From NCBI GenBank assembly GCA_037953625.1, contig CM075650.1:3288501-3352500 (forward strand): a DNA stretch of 64,000 nucleotides, in the 5' to 3' direction. The notes beneath the pieces were generated by a model that worked only from the letters and a program-made list of their open reading frames with translations, did not search any database and was not told the DNA's origin. The stretch comes from Crotalaria pallida (taxonomy: Eukaryota; Streptophyta; Magnoliopsida; Fabales; Fabaceae). Of this stretch, positions 1-10,634 are shown piece by piece. Each line of letters starts with the position of its first letter. The stretch's first letter is position 1. The position numbers were made by a program, and so were the translations under genes.

Positions 1-850
1 AGAGGTATGTTCATGTCCTTCTTCTACTCAAGGTAGCAAATTAAAAATTATTTCTTTATTGAATGCATGTAATGTAAGTATGAGTGTAATGTAATGTAAT
101 CTAAGTATAATTGAATAACATTTTTACATTTCCCCCCTTTATAATTAGTCCTTCACTCCTTATGCTTGACTTAGTTACTTAGTTGCTGGTTCTTCTTATG
201 TTGTTTCCTTGACAGTTATGTTGTTGGGGTCTTTATTTTACCCAGTTATCATTTGCATTAGTAAATGGGTATTCTTGTATGAGAGACTGGATTAATACTT
301 TGCCCTTAAGGAAATATTTATTCTCTCTTAGCTCCTTCTCTTAGTCTCAGAATTTGTGTGTAATGACTAGTTAAGAGTTAGAACATGTTGTGTTTTAGAG
401 CTATTACTTATTCATTATGCACAATTTGTGTTTTGCTTCATCATATATTTAACTCAACTCCTTTATATATTTGTTGTTGCTAGATGTTACAGGTTTAAAG
501 TTATTAAGGAAAATCGACATCAACCATTCTTAGAGATGGGAAGATATTTGTTAAGTTAAAAAGTTTATATCATAAGCTTTGGAATATTATTATGAATTAT
601 AAAGTATTAAATAGATATTTTTAGGTTTTTTAATATTTTGGGTTGATGTACTAATTTGGCTTAATAAAATGCCAAAGACATTTTGTATAGATCACACTTT
701 TATTTATAGACAATTATTATTTGATTTGTAGTTCTATAAATTGTATTATATATTTTAAATTACGATCTTATAAAAAGTATATTAGAATTTGAAGCATGAA
801 AAAGGTTTATAAGATCAAATGGATTATTTTTTTTTAATGTAAATAAAGGC
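1..850. other. AT-rich DNA, no gene recognised
   Basis: I see no open reading frame of note, no RNA gene and no clear terminal repeat here. It may be the interior of the CACTA-type element whose terminus lies at 1307, since that element's other end is not visible in the window. Confidence 0.4.
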
Positions 851-852
851 TA

Positions 853-1307
853 TTGCAACGACTAATTAGTCGTTGCAATAGTCAAAAGCGTGTTTGCAAC
901 GATAATGTCGTTGTGATAGCTGAGGGTGTCGTTGCAATCGTCAAAAGCGTGTTTGCAACGATAATGTCGTTGTGATAGCTGAGGTGTTTTGCAACGACAA
1001 ATTTGTCGTTTCCAAAGAGTTATGTTTATTGCAACGACTATTGTCGTTGTGGAAAAAGTGCTCACCTCATTTTTGATAACCTATGTTTCGCAACGACAAT
1101 CCAATCGCAACGACGAATGTTGTTGCAAAACACAAGTTTATTGCAACGACCATATGTTGTTGCGATACCTGTTCTCGTCGTTGCGATACTTTTTCGCTAC
1201 GCCATGACCCGCAACGACAAGTGTCGTTGCGAAAAACATTTTTCGCAACGACTTTTGGTTTTTCGCAACGACTTTTGTCGTTGCAATTGACCGGTTTTCT
1301 TGTAGTG
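853..1307 (-). mobile_element. CACTA (En/Spm)-type terminus with subterminal repeat array
   Basis: Read on the minus strand, the segment begins at 1307 with CACTACAAGAAAACCGGTC, a typical plant CACTA terminal inverted repeat. Inside it lie about fourteen exact copies of GCAACGAC or its complement GTCGTTGC, many as facing pairs, which is how CACTA subterminal repeats (transposase-binding regions) look. A 58-bp stretch is tandemly duplicated at about 879-986. The partner terminus is not in the window, so this is one end of a larger element or a truncated copy. Small open frames here are by-products of the repeat. Confidence 0.75.
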
Positions 1308-1494
1308 CCTGCAGAATTCCTTCACTGCCCTGCAGAGTTGTTACACTGTCCAGATTTGGAGGTACCTCCGCTTTGACAGGGAAAATGATTACTCTAATCC
1401 TGACTTTCTGGTTTGGATTCGTAATTCTTGCTCTTCTTAGCGTGTTGTTCTTTTTATTTATGCTTTGTGGAATTTATGGGTGGCGCATAATAAG
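1308..1494 (+). pseudogene. LINE-type retroelement fragment, left part
   Basis: This short piece is continuous in sense with the RNase H-like fragment that resumes after 4079. The two were split by the solo LTR at 1500-4074. No intact frame is present. Its assignment depends on the RNase H motif found on the far side of the insertion. Confidence 0.45.
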
Positions 1495-1872
1495 CTTATT
1501 GTAACATCCCAAATTTAATTCCAAGCATAATTAGTGAGTTAATATGTTTAGAGTGTAGAAAATGGGTAGATTAATTGCTTAAAGAATTTTGTGAGCAAGG
1601 TGAGCAGCCATTTTAAGTACTAAGGGTTGTGTAGGAGACATTTGAAGCAACGGGCAAAATTATCTAATCGAAATTGGGGGTTAAATCGGCGTTTTAAATG
1701 TTAGAAATCAACCGAAAAGAGAAAATTAGGAATTTATTATAGGATGCTAAGAAATTAAATTCCACCGTTGGATATGAAGTTTAAGGGATTAAGAAGCTTG
1801 TCTCCAAATTTGGGCAAGATCCGACGGTTAACGAAGAAATTATAATACGGTCAACTCAGAGTCAACAGACTC

Positions 1873-1975
1873 TCGTCCAGGCGGGAGGAGTCCTCGCCCA
1901 GGCGAGCAGCGGAACAAAACAGCACCAGAGAGCCAATTTCTCGCCCAGGCGCACGGAAGCCTTGCCCAGGCGCGC
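1873..1975. repeat. CGCCCAGGCG-type repeats in the solo LTR
   Basis: Four spaced copies of a GC-rich near-palindrome (consensus CGCCCAGGCG) lie in an otherwise AT-rich LTR. They stand out by composition and could be regulatory or structural; the sequence does not say which. Confidence 0.6.
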
Positions 1976-3019
1976 GGGCACGAACCTGATGCGTATCAGC
2001 ACCATAAATGGTGCGCCAAACCCCCTCAAAACCCCATTTTCTTCCACTCCTTCTCCCTCCTTCTCTCTCCCTCCTCCTCCACAGCCACCACCACCACCGG
2101 AGCCGCCCCACCCCTTTGGCCTTCCTTCCTCCTCATAGATCCACTCATTCCCTCTCCTCCCTCTAGATCTCTTTCTCTCTTTTTCCCTCATCACTTCCTC
2201 CTCTCCCCTCCACCACTTATGATCTCCACCGCCATACCCACCACCGTGGCCACCACTCCAGCCACCACCACGAACCACCACCCACCACCACCACTATGAG
2301 CACCCCTTCCTCTCTCTTTCCCTATTGATTTTGAGTTCCCTTACTCTCTCTCTCTCTTCCCTCTATTTGGTTTCTCCCTCCTTCCACCGGATCTCACCGG
2401 CGTCGTTATCGACCGTGATCGCATCGGGCTTGTGTTGGGTACTCCGAGGCTTGGAGCTTTGACCTCGATCCAGCCACGATCGTTCTCACTAACGAGGAGC
2501 AACACCGGCGCCGTCATCGGCACCGAGCCACAACCCAGATTCTTTTTAAACGAAAGCCCGAGGTAAGAAGGGAAGTGTTACCTTTACTTAGAGGGTATTT
2601 TCTTGCTTGTATATAGGGGGAATTAAGGGTAGGGAATAAAATAGAAAGATGCACCTTAGGGTAAATGATTTGATTAGAATTTGGTACAAGTGAACTAAGA
2701 ATTAGAATTAAGGAATATACTAGTTTGTATAAGTATTTGTGGTTGCTCTAACAAAAATTGGGTTTAATGATGATGGTGGTAGAATACAGCATGGCTTGAA
2801 GGTTAAAAATGAATATAGTGATTAAGAAGTTGTTTATGTTATTAATTGTAGTGCCTTGAAAGGGATTGTATTGAACATGAATGATGATGAAGAGTAAAAT
2901 GTAGTTAACGGGAATAAGAAAAGGAATTAGGTAAGTGGTAAATTAATTAAGAGTGTGACAATGGTTAGAGAAGTAGGTAATTAAATGGTATGAATAAATG
3001 ATTATGACATTATGTATTA

Positions 3020-3390
3020 TTTATGGACCTCCATAAAGGAGAAGATACATTCATGACCCTCCCTATGCGGAGCGGGAAATTATATTATCAGGACCCTCCG
3101 TAAAGGAGAGGATATTATCAGGACCCTCCGTAAAGGAGAGGATATTATCATGACCCTTCACTTGCATCATAAGTGAAGTGAGAACAGGACCCTCCGCTTA
3201 CTCTCTAAGCAGGAGTGAGAATTGTATGTACAGTATCATGACCTTCCACAAGGGAGTGGATATTATCAGGACCCTCCGTAAAGGAGTGGATATTATCATG
3301 ACCCTCCATAAGAGAGTGGATATTATCTGGACCCTCCATAGAGGAGTGGAATATTATATAAACAGGACCTCCATTAGGAGTGATTATTAA
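3020..3390 (+). repeat. Tandem array of about 30-bp units in the solo LTR
   Basis: The unit GGACCCTCCGTAAAGGAG followed by a short spacer ending TATTATCA recurs with variants roughly ten times. Each unit contains a CTCC...GGAG inverted pair. Several consecutive units are nearly identical, consistent with recent local expansion. Confidence 0.8.
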
Positions 3391-4095
3391 ATGAGAATAA
3401 AAGGGTAGGTAGGTAAGTGTGTGAAATGATAGAAGGACATGAAAGAATCAAGAAAGGTTAAGGAAATAGTAAAAAGGAATAAGAAATGAATATGGACAAC
3501 AAGAGGGAATTAATGAAGCAAGGGAAATTGAAATAGAAAATATAATTCAAGTGATAACGGGTAGTAATCCCTTAGTTGTTCTCTATGTCATTTTAGAATG
3601 TATTTTCTAAGTTCTGTGTAATGCTACCCTTCTTGATATATTTTTACAGGTGAAGAAGGAGCTTACACGAGTATGGCCGGGCAGGATTACACTCCACCTC
3701 GTGGAATGTTGCTTAGTTAGTTGAGTGACCCTTTGTGGGTCAATAGTTTCAGTTTTGGGAATTTGAAATGTATAATATTTTGGAAAAACAAACCCACTTT
3801 AGAATCGTAATCATTTTCTGAAAAGTGTAATTGAACTGAATTGTATTTTGGCCCTGCTGGCCCATTGTTGTTGAAAATGAAGTTTTATGTAGGTTAATCA
3901 GGAAAAGTAAATTTCGGAAATATCCCTAAAACAAAAGAAACTCCGTCCGATTTTACGGAGATTTTCATAAGAAATAAAAGTATAACTAAGTGTTTTTCCT
4001 AATCAACTAATAGTATTAAAAGGAAAATTTTAAATTCTCAATTAATTAAGGGTAAAAATAACTAGGGTGTTACACTTATTTTTTATGGTGTCACT

Positions 4096-4440
4096 TTGAA
4101 CTTGTGGGATATATTGCGTTTTATTCATCTTTCTTATGCGGACATCTCTCGTGCTTTGTTTTCCAACGGTCTCCCAGATAAGGTTCCTAAGTTTGTTTCT
4201 TGGACAACCCCGCCTCAGGCTCTTTTTAAGCTTAATGTGGATGGTAGCACACTAGGGAATCCTGGCAAGACGAGTTTCGGAGGAGTGCTTCGTGGCAATC
4301 TTGGGCAATGGATTTTCGGGTTTTTCTGGTTTTATTGGCATTTCTTGCAGTCTCCATGCTGAGTTACACACTATCTACACTGGTTTTGAGGGAAGGAAAC
4401 CAAATTGTTGACTAGTTGGCTAAGGTGGGCTCTAACAATA
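4096..4440 (+). pseudogene. LINE-type RNase H-like domain fragment
   Basis: The frame from 4096 contains a stretch starting FKLNVDGST followed by NPGKTSFGGVLR. This is the start of the RNase H fold (RVT_3 type) found at the C-terminus of plant non-LTR retroelements and related host proteins; the Asp in NVDGS is the first catalytic carboxylate. The frame breaks soon afterwards, although an alternative frame seems to continue to about 4440. It is a truncated relic, split from 1308-1494 by the solo LTR. Confidence 0.7.
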
Positions 4441-4535
4441 CCTCCAAATTTAAAATTTGGATTCTGCTCTTGTAGCTCTTAGCTCTCCGCTTCTATAAGA
4501 TGCTACTGGTGTTTGTTTCTTAAGGCTGTAATTTT

Positions 4536-4832
4536 GAGTTTTTCTTTTTGACCCTCTTTGTTTACTCATTGGCCCCCATTTTTTCCGCCTTATACAAGGC
4601 GGAAGTACATTTTTCCGCCTTATACAAGGCGGTAGTGTAAAATTATCATATTTTTTCCGCCTTATACAAAGCGGACGTGCAAATTTACCATTTTTCCGCC
4701 TAGAAAGAGGCGGAAAAAACTGATAATTTACACTACCGCCTTGTATAAGGCGGAAAAATGCACTACCGCCTTGTATAAGGCGGAAAAAATGGGGGCCGGT
4801 GAGTAAACAAAAGGGTTCAAAAAGAAAAACTC
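4536..4832. mobile_element. Palindrome-array TIR element, copy A (297 bp), TSD GTAATTTT
   Basis: The terminal inverted repeats are GAGTTTTTCTTTTTGA and its complement, bordered by identical 8-bp copies of GTAATTTT (4528-4535 and 4833-4840). The interior is a series of about 18-bp palindromes of the type CCGCCTTATACAAGGCGG, so the element could fold into one long hairpin or many small ones. An 8-bp duplication fits a hAT-type transposase. No coding capacity is present. Confidence 0.85.
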
Positions 4833-4960
4833 GTAATTTTTTCTTTTGTTTTGTTGTTTTATTGTTCTGTCGCATAAAAAAAAGTACTCCGTCTGTTCCG
4901 TAGTTTCAATTTTTTCTTTTTGTGTTTTTATATATTGTTGTTTTACACTCATGATATATA

Positions 4961-5481
4961 GGCTTATTTATGTATTTAGTCTCTGAAATTTGAGAGTGTT
5001 TTGATTTTGGTCCCTGAAAGTTTTTTTGACCTTGACTCATCCTTAATTGTTTTGAAAATTTGGTTTTAGTCCTTGTTGTTAAAAGATATCCGTTAACTAC
5101 TGACGTGGCTAACGGAACGTCATATCAACATACACGTGTGCAAATATGGAATATCATGGTAGGATGATGTCGATGATCCGGACCCGCAAGAGCAAAAGGG
5201 CCATAGCCCAATCCACAAACACATTTTGGTTGGACCTTGACCCTTTTGCTCCTCCTGGTCCGGATCATTCACGTCATCCTATCGGTGACATGCAATACTT
5301 GCACATGTGTATGCTGATGTGGTGTTTCGTTAACTACATCAGCAATTAATAAATTTTTTCTAACGACAGGAAATAAAACCAAATTTTCAAAACAATTAAG
5401 GATGGGTCAAGGTCAAAAAAACTTCCAGGGACCAAAATCAAAACACCCCCAATTTTCAGGGACTAAAACCATAAATAAGCC
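4961..5481. mobile_element. MULE-like MITE, 521 bp
   Basis: The ends GGCTTATTTATG and CATAAATAAGCC are inverted, and the inverted homology runs deep (about 150 bp each side). The flanks are the 9-mers TGATATATA (4952-4960) and TAATATATA (5482-5490), one mismatch apart. A 9-bp target duplication is typical of Mutator-like elements. It has no transposase. A related element sits at 16570-17087. Confidence 0.8.
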
Positions 5482-5714
5482 TAATATATAATTAATATTA
5501 TTCTTTGCAAATATATTTTTATTTATCGTAAGTTTTTTCTCAACTATATTCTTAAATTATTTAACTATTTCTGAATCTTTATTCATGACTTTAGACTGTA
5601 TTATCTTTTCGAAAGGGAAGAAGAATATATTTGAGCTTTAAGTTTTGCCTCATCAATTCAATTTTTAGACTTTGTAATCGTACATATTAATTCTATTGCA
5701 TGAATACACTACTA

Positions 5715-5961
5715 CTCCAATCCTTTTATCTCAAAAAGTTAGTAAAATTATCAAAATTCAACAAAAATAAGGAAACATACTTTTAATGCATGCATTGTCA
5801 CCCAAATCAATCGATCAATTACCAAATTAAAAATATAATTCATGTTTCCTTAATGAACCAATCATATAATATACAATGCAATTTTAATTTTATTATTCAT
5901 TATTTTAACTTTAATTTGGGACAATGTTTGTATATTTTTTTACTAACTTTATAGAATAGAG
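5715..5961. mobile_element. Stowaway-like MITE, 247 bp
   Basis: The inverted ends share CTCYAWTC followed by TTAGTAAAA, and TA lies on each side (5713-5714 and 5962-5963). Homology between the arms is imperfect, so this is an older copy. Confidence 0.55.
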
Positions 5962-6967
5962 TAGTAAAAATTGCTTACTAAAAAAAATTATAAAAACATA
6001 TGAAATGTTTCTCTATTTTAAAATTCATTTATGCGAATATTTGATAAGGTTATTATCATATGATTCTTGGATTAGGTCATGGGTTGAGTATCTTCTTACT
6101 CACTCTAATAATTATATGTTGTTTTGAAAAAAAAATATTACATATATATGTTTCATATTAATATTTTTATTTTCTTACTCAACCTAATATTTTTAATGTT
6201 ACATATTTATGTATAAGTCGCCCCATAACTAAAAATTCTCGGATCCGTCACTTAACATAACCCTTGAATAATTATATTTATATTGATTGATACAATTGAG
6301 GTTAACATAAAACTTAAATAATTTTATTTATATTGATTGATGTTTAAATAATACTTATTTTTAAAATTTAGTTTTTCATTCATACTTTAACAAAAAAAAG
6401 TCTCCATTTAAAAAAAAAAACCAAAACAGACAAACAAAAAGTCTAAAAAAATCCATTCTACGGCATACATAGTAGTATAAATTAACAATCTCTTTCTAAA
6501 TCTTCCTTTGACCTTTAGTCTAAACCATAACTAACCTTCCTCCTTTGAAATTAATTAAGTTTAATCCGAGCAAGAACATTATGAATAACAAAACTTTAAC
6601 ATAAATTTATTCTCAAAACTCGAATTCAAAACCTTTAACAAAATTAAGCTTGCGTTTGGTACTGTGTTTACGATGCAAATTGGGTTATATTTTCGCACAA
6701 CTACTATTAGATTTTGCCATTTTGGTTTCATATATGCGTTAAAATTTTTTTTTTCCGAATTCCTTACAGAACCACCGGTATCTCCAAGAGCACCCTTAAT
6801 ACCAAGGAGCCCTTGAGACTAATCCGGAGCGAGCTGCGTGAGTGGCTCTCCCACCGGGATGTTTTTAGTGGAAATCGAACCCGGGGCTACTAGCACCTGG
6901 GGTCCCATTCCCAGAATTTCAGTTGGGACCTTACACCAACTGAACCAAACCCCGTTAGACGTTAACA
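5962..6967. other. AT-rich intergenic DNA, nothing recognised
   Basis: There are only short spurious frames here. Near 6780-6960 a GC-richer stretch resembles a tRNA-derived or LTR fragment, but I cannot define ends. Confidence 0.4.
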
Positions 6968-6975
6968 ATTTTTTA

Positions 6976-7271
6976 GAGTTTTACTTTTTGAACCCCGTTG
7001 TTTACTCACCGGCCCCATTTTTTTCGCCTTATACAAGTCGGTAGTGCATTTTTCCGCCTTATACAAGGCGGTAGTGTAAATTATCAGTTTTTTCCGCCTC
7101 TTTTTAGGCGGAAAAATGGTAATTTTGCACGTCCGCTTTGTATAAGGCGGAAAAAATATGATAATTTTACACTACCGCCTTTTATAAGGCTGAAAAATAT
7201 ACTTCCGCCTTGTATAAGGCAGAAAAAATGGGGATCAATGAGTAAACAAAGGGGTTCAAAAAGTAAAACTC
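6976..7271. mobile_element. Palindrome-array TIR element, copy B (296 bp), TSD ATTTTTTA
   Basis: This belongs to the same family and is the same size as the element at 4536-4832. The ends are GAGTTTTACTTTTTGA and its complement, bordered by identical 8-mers ATTTTTTA (6968-6975 and 7272-7279). The internal CCGCC...GGCGG palindromes line up with copy A but carry point changes. Confidence 0.85.
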
Positions 7272-7279
7272 ATTTTTTA

Positions 7280-8082
7280 ACCCTGCACCAAACATGTTAT
7301 AAAACAACCTATCACAAATTGATTTTCGCGCTAGTTGGTCGCATTTCCAATTACAATACAATTTATATATAGCCATTTATATGACGCATGTTTAAAACAC
7401 TCGAAATAATATAGGTGAGCATTTTTATGGAAAATTTGAATGACATGAAAAGAATGAAATACTTCCGCATAAACTCTTAACTTTTCTAGCTTTTTCAATT
7501 TCATAGGCATTGACTCATTTTAATTGTTTAATCCAAGATACTGTACTTTTTAAAGTTAGCCTTTTTTGCCTTGTAAATTGTAATAAAGTTTTTCTAAAAA
7601 AATAAAACAGAATGAGGTAACCGGCCTAATGTACTTACTACTTAGAACAAAATAAGTCAAATGCATCAGTCGGCTTCTAATAATTATACATTATGATAAA
7701 ATTGAAAGAAAAAAGAAGGGCAAAAAATTCATGTGGATGGAATCTCAAATAGGATTTGTCAATATTGACAATCGCCCTAAGTTATTTGAAATTGAATTAG
7801 ATTACATAAGCTAGAGACAGTAATCTTTGTGATATTCGACAGTTTGTTACAAAGATGTTATTTGTCATGCAGTTTTGTTACTCAATAATTATGTTATGTT
7901 GAGAGGCTTATGGAGTTATGGTATAAGAAAAAAAAATTTAAGATTTACTGTGTTTGGAATAATAGTTAGAGCCTTAATCAATAATTTTTTTAAAAGTAAA
8001 CTGAAAAAACACTTATTTTCATAAGTTTATTTCAATAAACTCAAAATGAGCTTATAGGAGATAATAATAAACAACTTCAAAG
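7280..8082. other. AT-rich intergenic DNA, nothing recognised
   Basis: I find no frame with family resemblance and no bounded repeat in this interval. Confidence 0.4.
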
Positions 8083-8095
8083 AATTAACTTAGTT

Positions 8096-8784
8096 TTTTT
8101 TTTAAAGGAAAATATGTAATTCATTCCATATCAGAAAATAGTACAAGTAGATCCAACAGAACAATAACAAAGCACATATTTTCCATACAATAAAAATTGC
8201 TAAAAAGGACTAGATACTCAGCCATAACAGCAAACTCTCTATGGATCAGGATCATCATCAACATCCGGTTTCGAACTCTAACAAGAGATTCAACAGCCTT
8301 TATTTCCAAGATAATTATCTCATCAATGCTGGAAGTAAGCACAGTTCGGCGACAAAGAATCTCATATCTGAGGAGGTAGAGCCACTGGACAAAGGAGAAG
8401 ACAGAGATCTGGAAGGGAAAAGCTGTCCTGAATATCAGTCTTCTAGTTATTGGAAAAGATAGGAAGGTCATCAGATCTGGACAAACAAAAAGCCTTCCCA
8501 CACTCAAACACACAAAAAACAAAACTCAGATGAAACTGGGACAAGAAAAACCACACCACTTGCACAAAGGCAAGATTTATTTATTTAACCCAGATATAAT
8601 TGGGAGAGAAAAAAACCCACACACCAACCAAAGGAAGAGGAGGGAGATCTCTCCCTCCCCTTCTACCACTATCATAGAAGAGAGGAAAACGGAGAAGAGA
8701 AGAGAAGAAGACCGAGGAAGAGAGAAGGCCGAGCCTCTCTCTCCTCAAATTAGGATTACTTTTTCTTAACCTTGTATCCACAAT
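8096..8784 (-). mobile_element. Poly(A)-tailed retroposon, 689 bp, TSD of 13 bp
   Basis: A poly(T) run at the left edge is the poly(A) tail of a minus-strand insertion. The 13-mer AATTAACTTAGTT flanks it exactly (8083-8095 and 8785-8797). No reverse transcriptase or tRNA-type promoter boxes are visible, so it may be a 5'-truncated LINE or a processed transcript from an unidentified gene. The purine-rich stretch near 8640-8740 would be the 5' part of the inserted RNA. Confidence 0.7.
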
Positions 8785-8790
8785 AATTAA

Positions 8791-8842
8791 CTTAGTTATT
8801 AATAAAATTCTCAAAAAAAAAAAAACTTAGTTATTAATAAAA
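8791..8842 (+). repeat. 17-bp direct repeat around a tiny poly(A) insertion
   Basis: CTTAGTTATTAATAAAA occurs at 8791-8807 and 8826-8842 with only TTCTC plus a poly(A) run between. This looks like a severely truncated poly(A) retroposition, and its duplication overlaps the target duplication of the neighbouring 689-bp retroposon. Confidence 0.6.
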
Positions 8843-9205
8843 CTGTGGGGGAATAAAGCGTGATCATTCGGATTATCCATCTCCAATTTTAAAAAATACA
8901 ATAAAATAATTCCTATATGAAAAGAAGAAGGTTACAGACTAATACTCATATAGTAGCTTTAGACAACTTAACAAAGTGCTTATCCAAATGAACTGTTTTG
9001 AAATAAGATTAAAATTTAAATTATTTCATAAGTTTTTCTTACAAATGTTAAATTAGTCTTTCATCAGGTTTTTTTTTCCCCCAATATCAAAAGTTATTCT
9101 TATAAGTCCATAAATAACTTCTATTATGAAAATCTTATCTATTTCAAGTTTTTTAATGTGAAAAATAATAGTACTAGTTAAATAGTTATAAATTCCAAAA
9201 TAATA

Positions 9206-9932
9206 CTCTTTCTGTTTCACTTTATCAATCATTTTAGACCTTTTAACTTGTTCCAAATTAGAGTTAATAGTCGCATAGGTCCCCAAAGGTTCTCAAAAGA
9301 TACATGTGGAATCAGTTAGGTCCCTGAAAGATTTGTGGAATCTTTTTAACCCCAAATATCATTTTGAAATCAGTTAGATCCCTCAAAGATTTGTGAAATC
9401 TCTTAAACCCCAAAAATTAATTTGGCATCACGTTAGTCTCCTATGAGGGACCTAACAGAATTCTAAATGGCATGGTTAATGCTTTGTTGGCCTAAAAGTG
9501 ACATCTTCTTTACGGTCCAACATGACATTGGGGCCAACAAAGCATTTAACGTGCCACGTAGGATTCCATTAGGCTCCGCCTGACAAAATTGGATGAGGGG
9601 GATTAACATGATGTTAAATTGATCTTTGGGGAGTTTAAGAGATTTCACAAATCTTTCAAGGACCTAACTGACTCCACGAGTATCTTTCGGTTACCTATGT
9701 GACTATTAACTCTAATTCATCGCTTTAGGAATTTAAGGGTGTATTAATTGATTTTTTCCAATTTTAACCTTGCATTTAATACGTTGAAAGATTTGAAATG
9801 AGTGATAATTAATGTATCGTGAGAATATTATAACAAAGTTATCTAATAATTCTCTTGAAAATTGAAGCATTAAATGACTCTCCTAACCCGTGTAAAATTT
9901 CTAAAATGACGGTTAGAATGGAACGAAAGGAG
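9206..9932. mobile_element. Stowaway-like MITE, itself interrupted
   Basis: The ends CTCTTTCTGTTTC and GAACGAAAGGAG are roughly inverted and bordered by TA (9204-9205 and 9933-9934). The element is split by the inverted-repeat element at 9256-9717. A roughly 100-bp direct repeat (about 9095-9200 and 9945-10060) surrounds it. Confidence 0.55.
9256..9717. mobile_element. Inverted-repeat element nested in a Stowaway
   Basis: The termini read AATTAGAGTTAATAGTC at the left and its complement at the right, and the arms repeat blocks containing GGTCCCT. No unambiguous target duplication is visible, so the superfamily is unassigned. Confidence 0.6.
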
Positions 9933-10510
9933 TAATAACAACTATAATAAATTTATGAAATTCTTATCTATTTAAAGTTTTTTAATGCGAAAAGTAATTA
10001 CTTTTAAAAAAAAAAGTAATACTACATAAATAGTTATGAATTCCAAAATAATCTATAATTAAAATTATTTAAACCTTACCTTATTTGGTTTAGAATATAA
10101 GAAGAAAAAAATTACGCTGATTTTTTCATTTAATTTTTTCAAGTTTATCAAAAATAAAAATATTCAAACCAGAGAATGCATGAACAAGGAGTCAACAAAT
10201 TTTTTTTTTTTCCATTTTCTGTTTTGTTGATTCAAGGGATTGGAATTTTGGATCCTGGATGAATAATGGTGTGGACCTGCAATAGATACAGCCAGACAGA
10301 CAGATAGGGTAACAAAAAATCCGAGAATCAAGCAAGATATGGAGTTCCAAACTAAAAATTAAAAAAATGCTTAATTGTTATTGTTATTGTTATCATCAAC
10401 AAATATGGTTACTTTTAATAATTACTAAATGTACATCCTCCCTAGACATAATGTGATTCTGAATACGTACAAAGACAACATTGCTGACTTAGTACATCCC
10501 ACTCTTAGGC

Positions 10511-10518
10511 CTATATAA
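10511..10518 (+). promoter_or_regulatory. Putative TATA box of SBP copy 1
   Basis: CTATATAA lies about 120 bp upstream of the start codon. The same motif with the same surroundings is kept in the inverted gene copy (37527-37534, minus strand), which supports a real core promoter. Confidence 0.6.
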
Positions 10519-10634
10519 CAATAATGTTGTCTTGTCTCTTTTTGCATGTTCAATCTGATTCATAGATTTCCTCTTCACTCCTTATCATCTTCTTTAGCCT
10601 ATGTCTTTGAAGTAAATCAATTTCAAAAATTGAG

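Larger units (their letters stand above)
1500..4074. mobile_element. Solo LTR of an LTR retrotransposon, 2575 bp, TSD CTTAT
   Basis: The unit starts TGTAACATCCC and ends GGGTGTTACA, so it has TG...CA ends and a short terminal inverted repeat. It is flanked by identical 5-bp copies of CTTAT (1495-1499 and 4075-4079). No gag or pol lies inside, so this is a solo LTR left by recombination between the two LTRs of a full element. TGTAACA...TGTTACA ends are common in Ty3/gypsy chromovirus LTRs, but that assignment is inference. Inside are CGCCCAGGCG repeats, a CT-rich tract (2040-2370) and an array of about 30-bp repeats. It interrupts a LINE fragment. Confidence 0.85.

Noticed and set aside
853..1307. 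CRISPR-like regular repeats
   Set aside because: The repeats are short, face both ways and are unevenly spaced in a plant transposon end; there are no cas genes.
862..1376. Overlapping open frames on both strands
   Set aside because: They arise from the GCAACGAC repeat array of the CACTA terminus and have no domain resemblance.
1851..2281. Gly/Trp/Arg-rich minus-strand frames
   Set aside because: They read a CT-rich, low-complexity tract inside the solo LTR in antisense.
4450..4875. Open frame across palindromes (also at 6998-7372)
   Set aside because: The frame is produced by the inverted-repeat element; the repeated RRKK and PPCIR words are translations of the palindrome.
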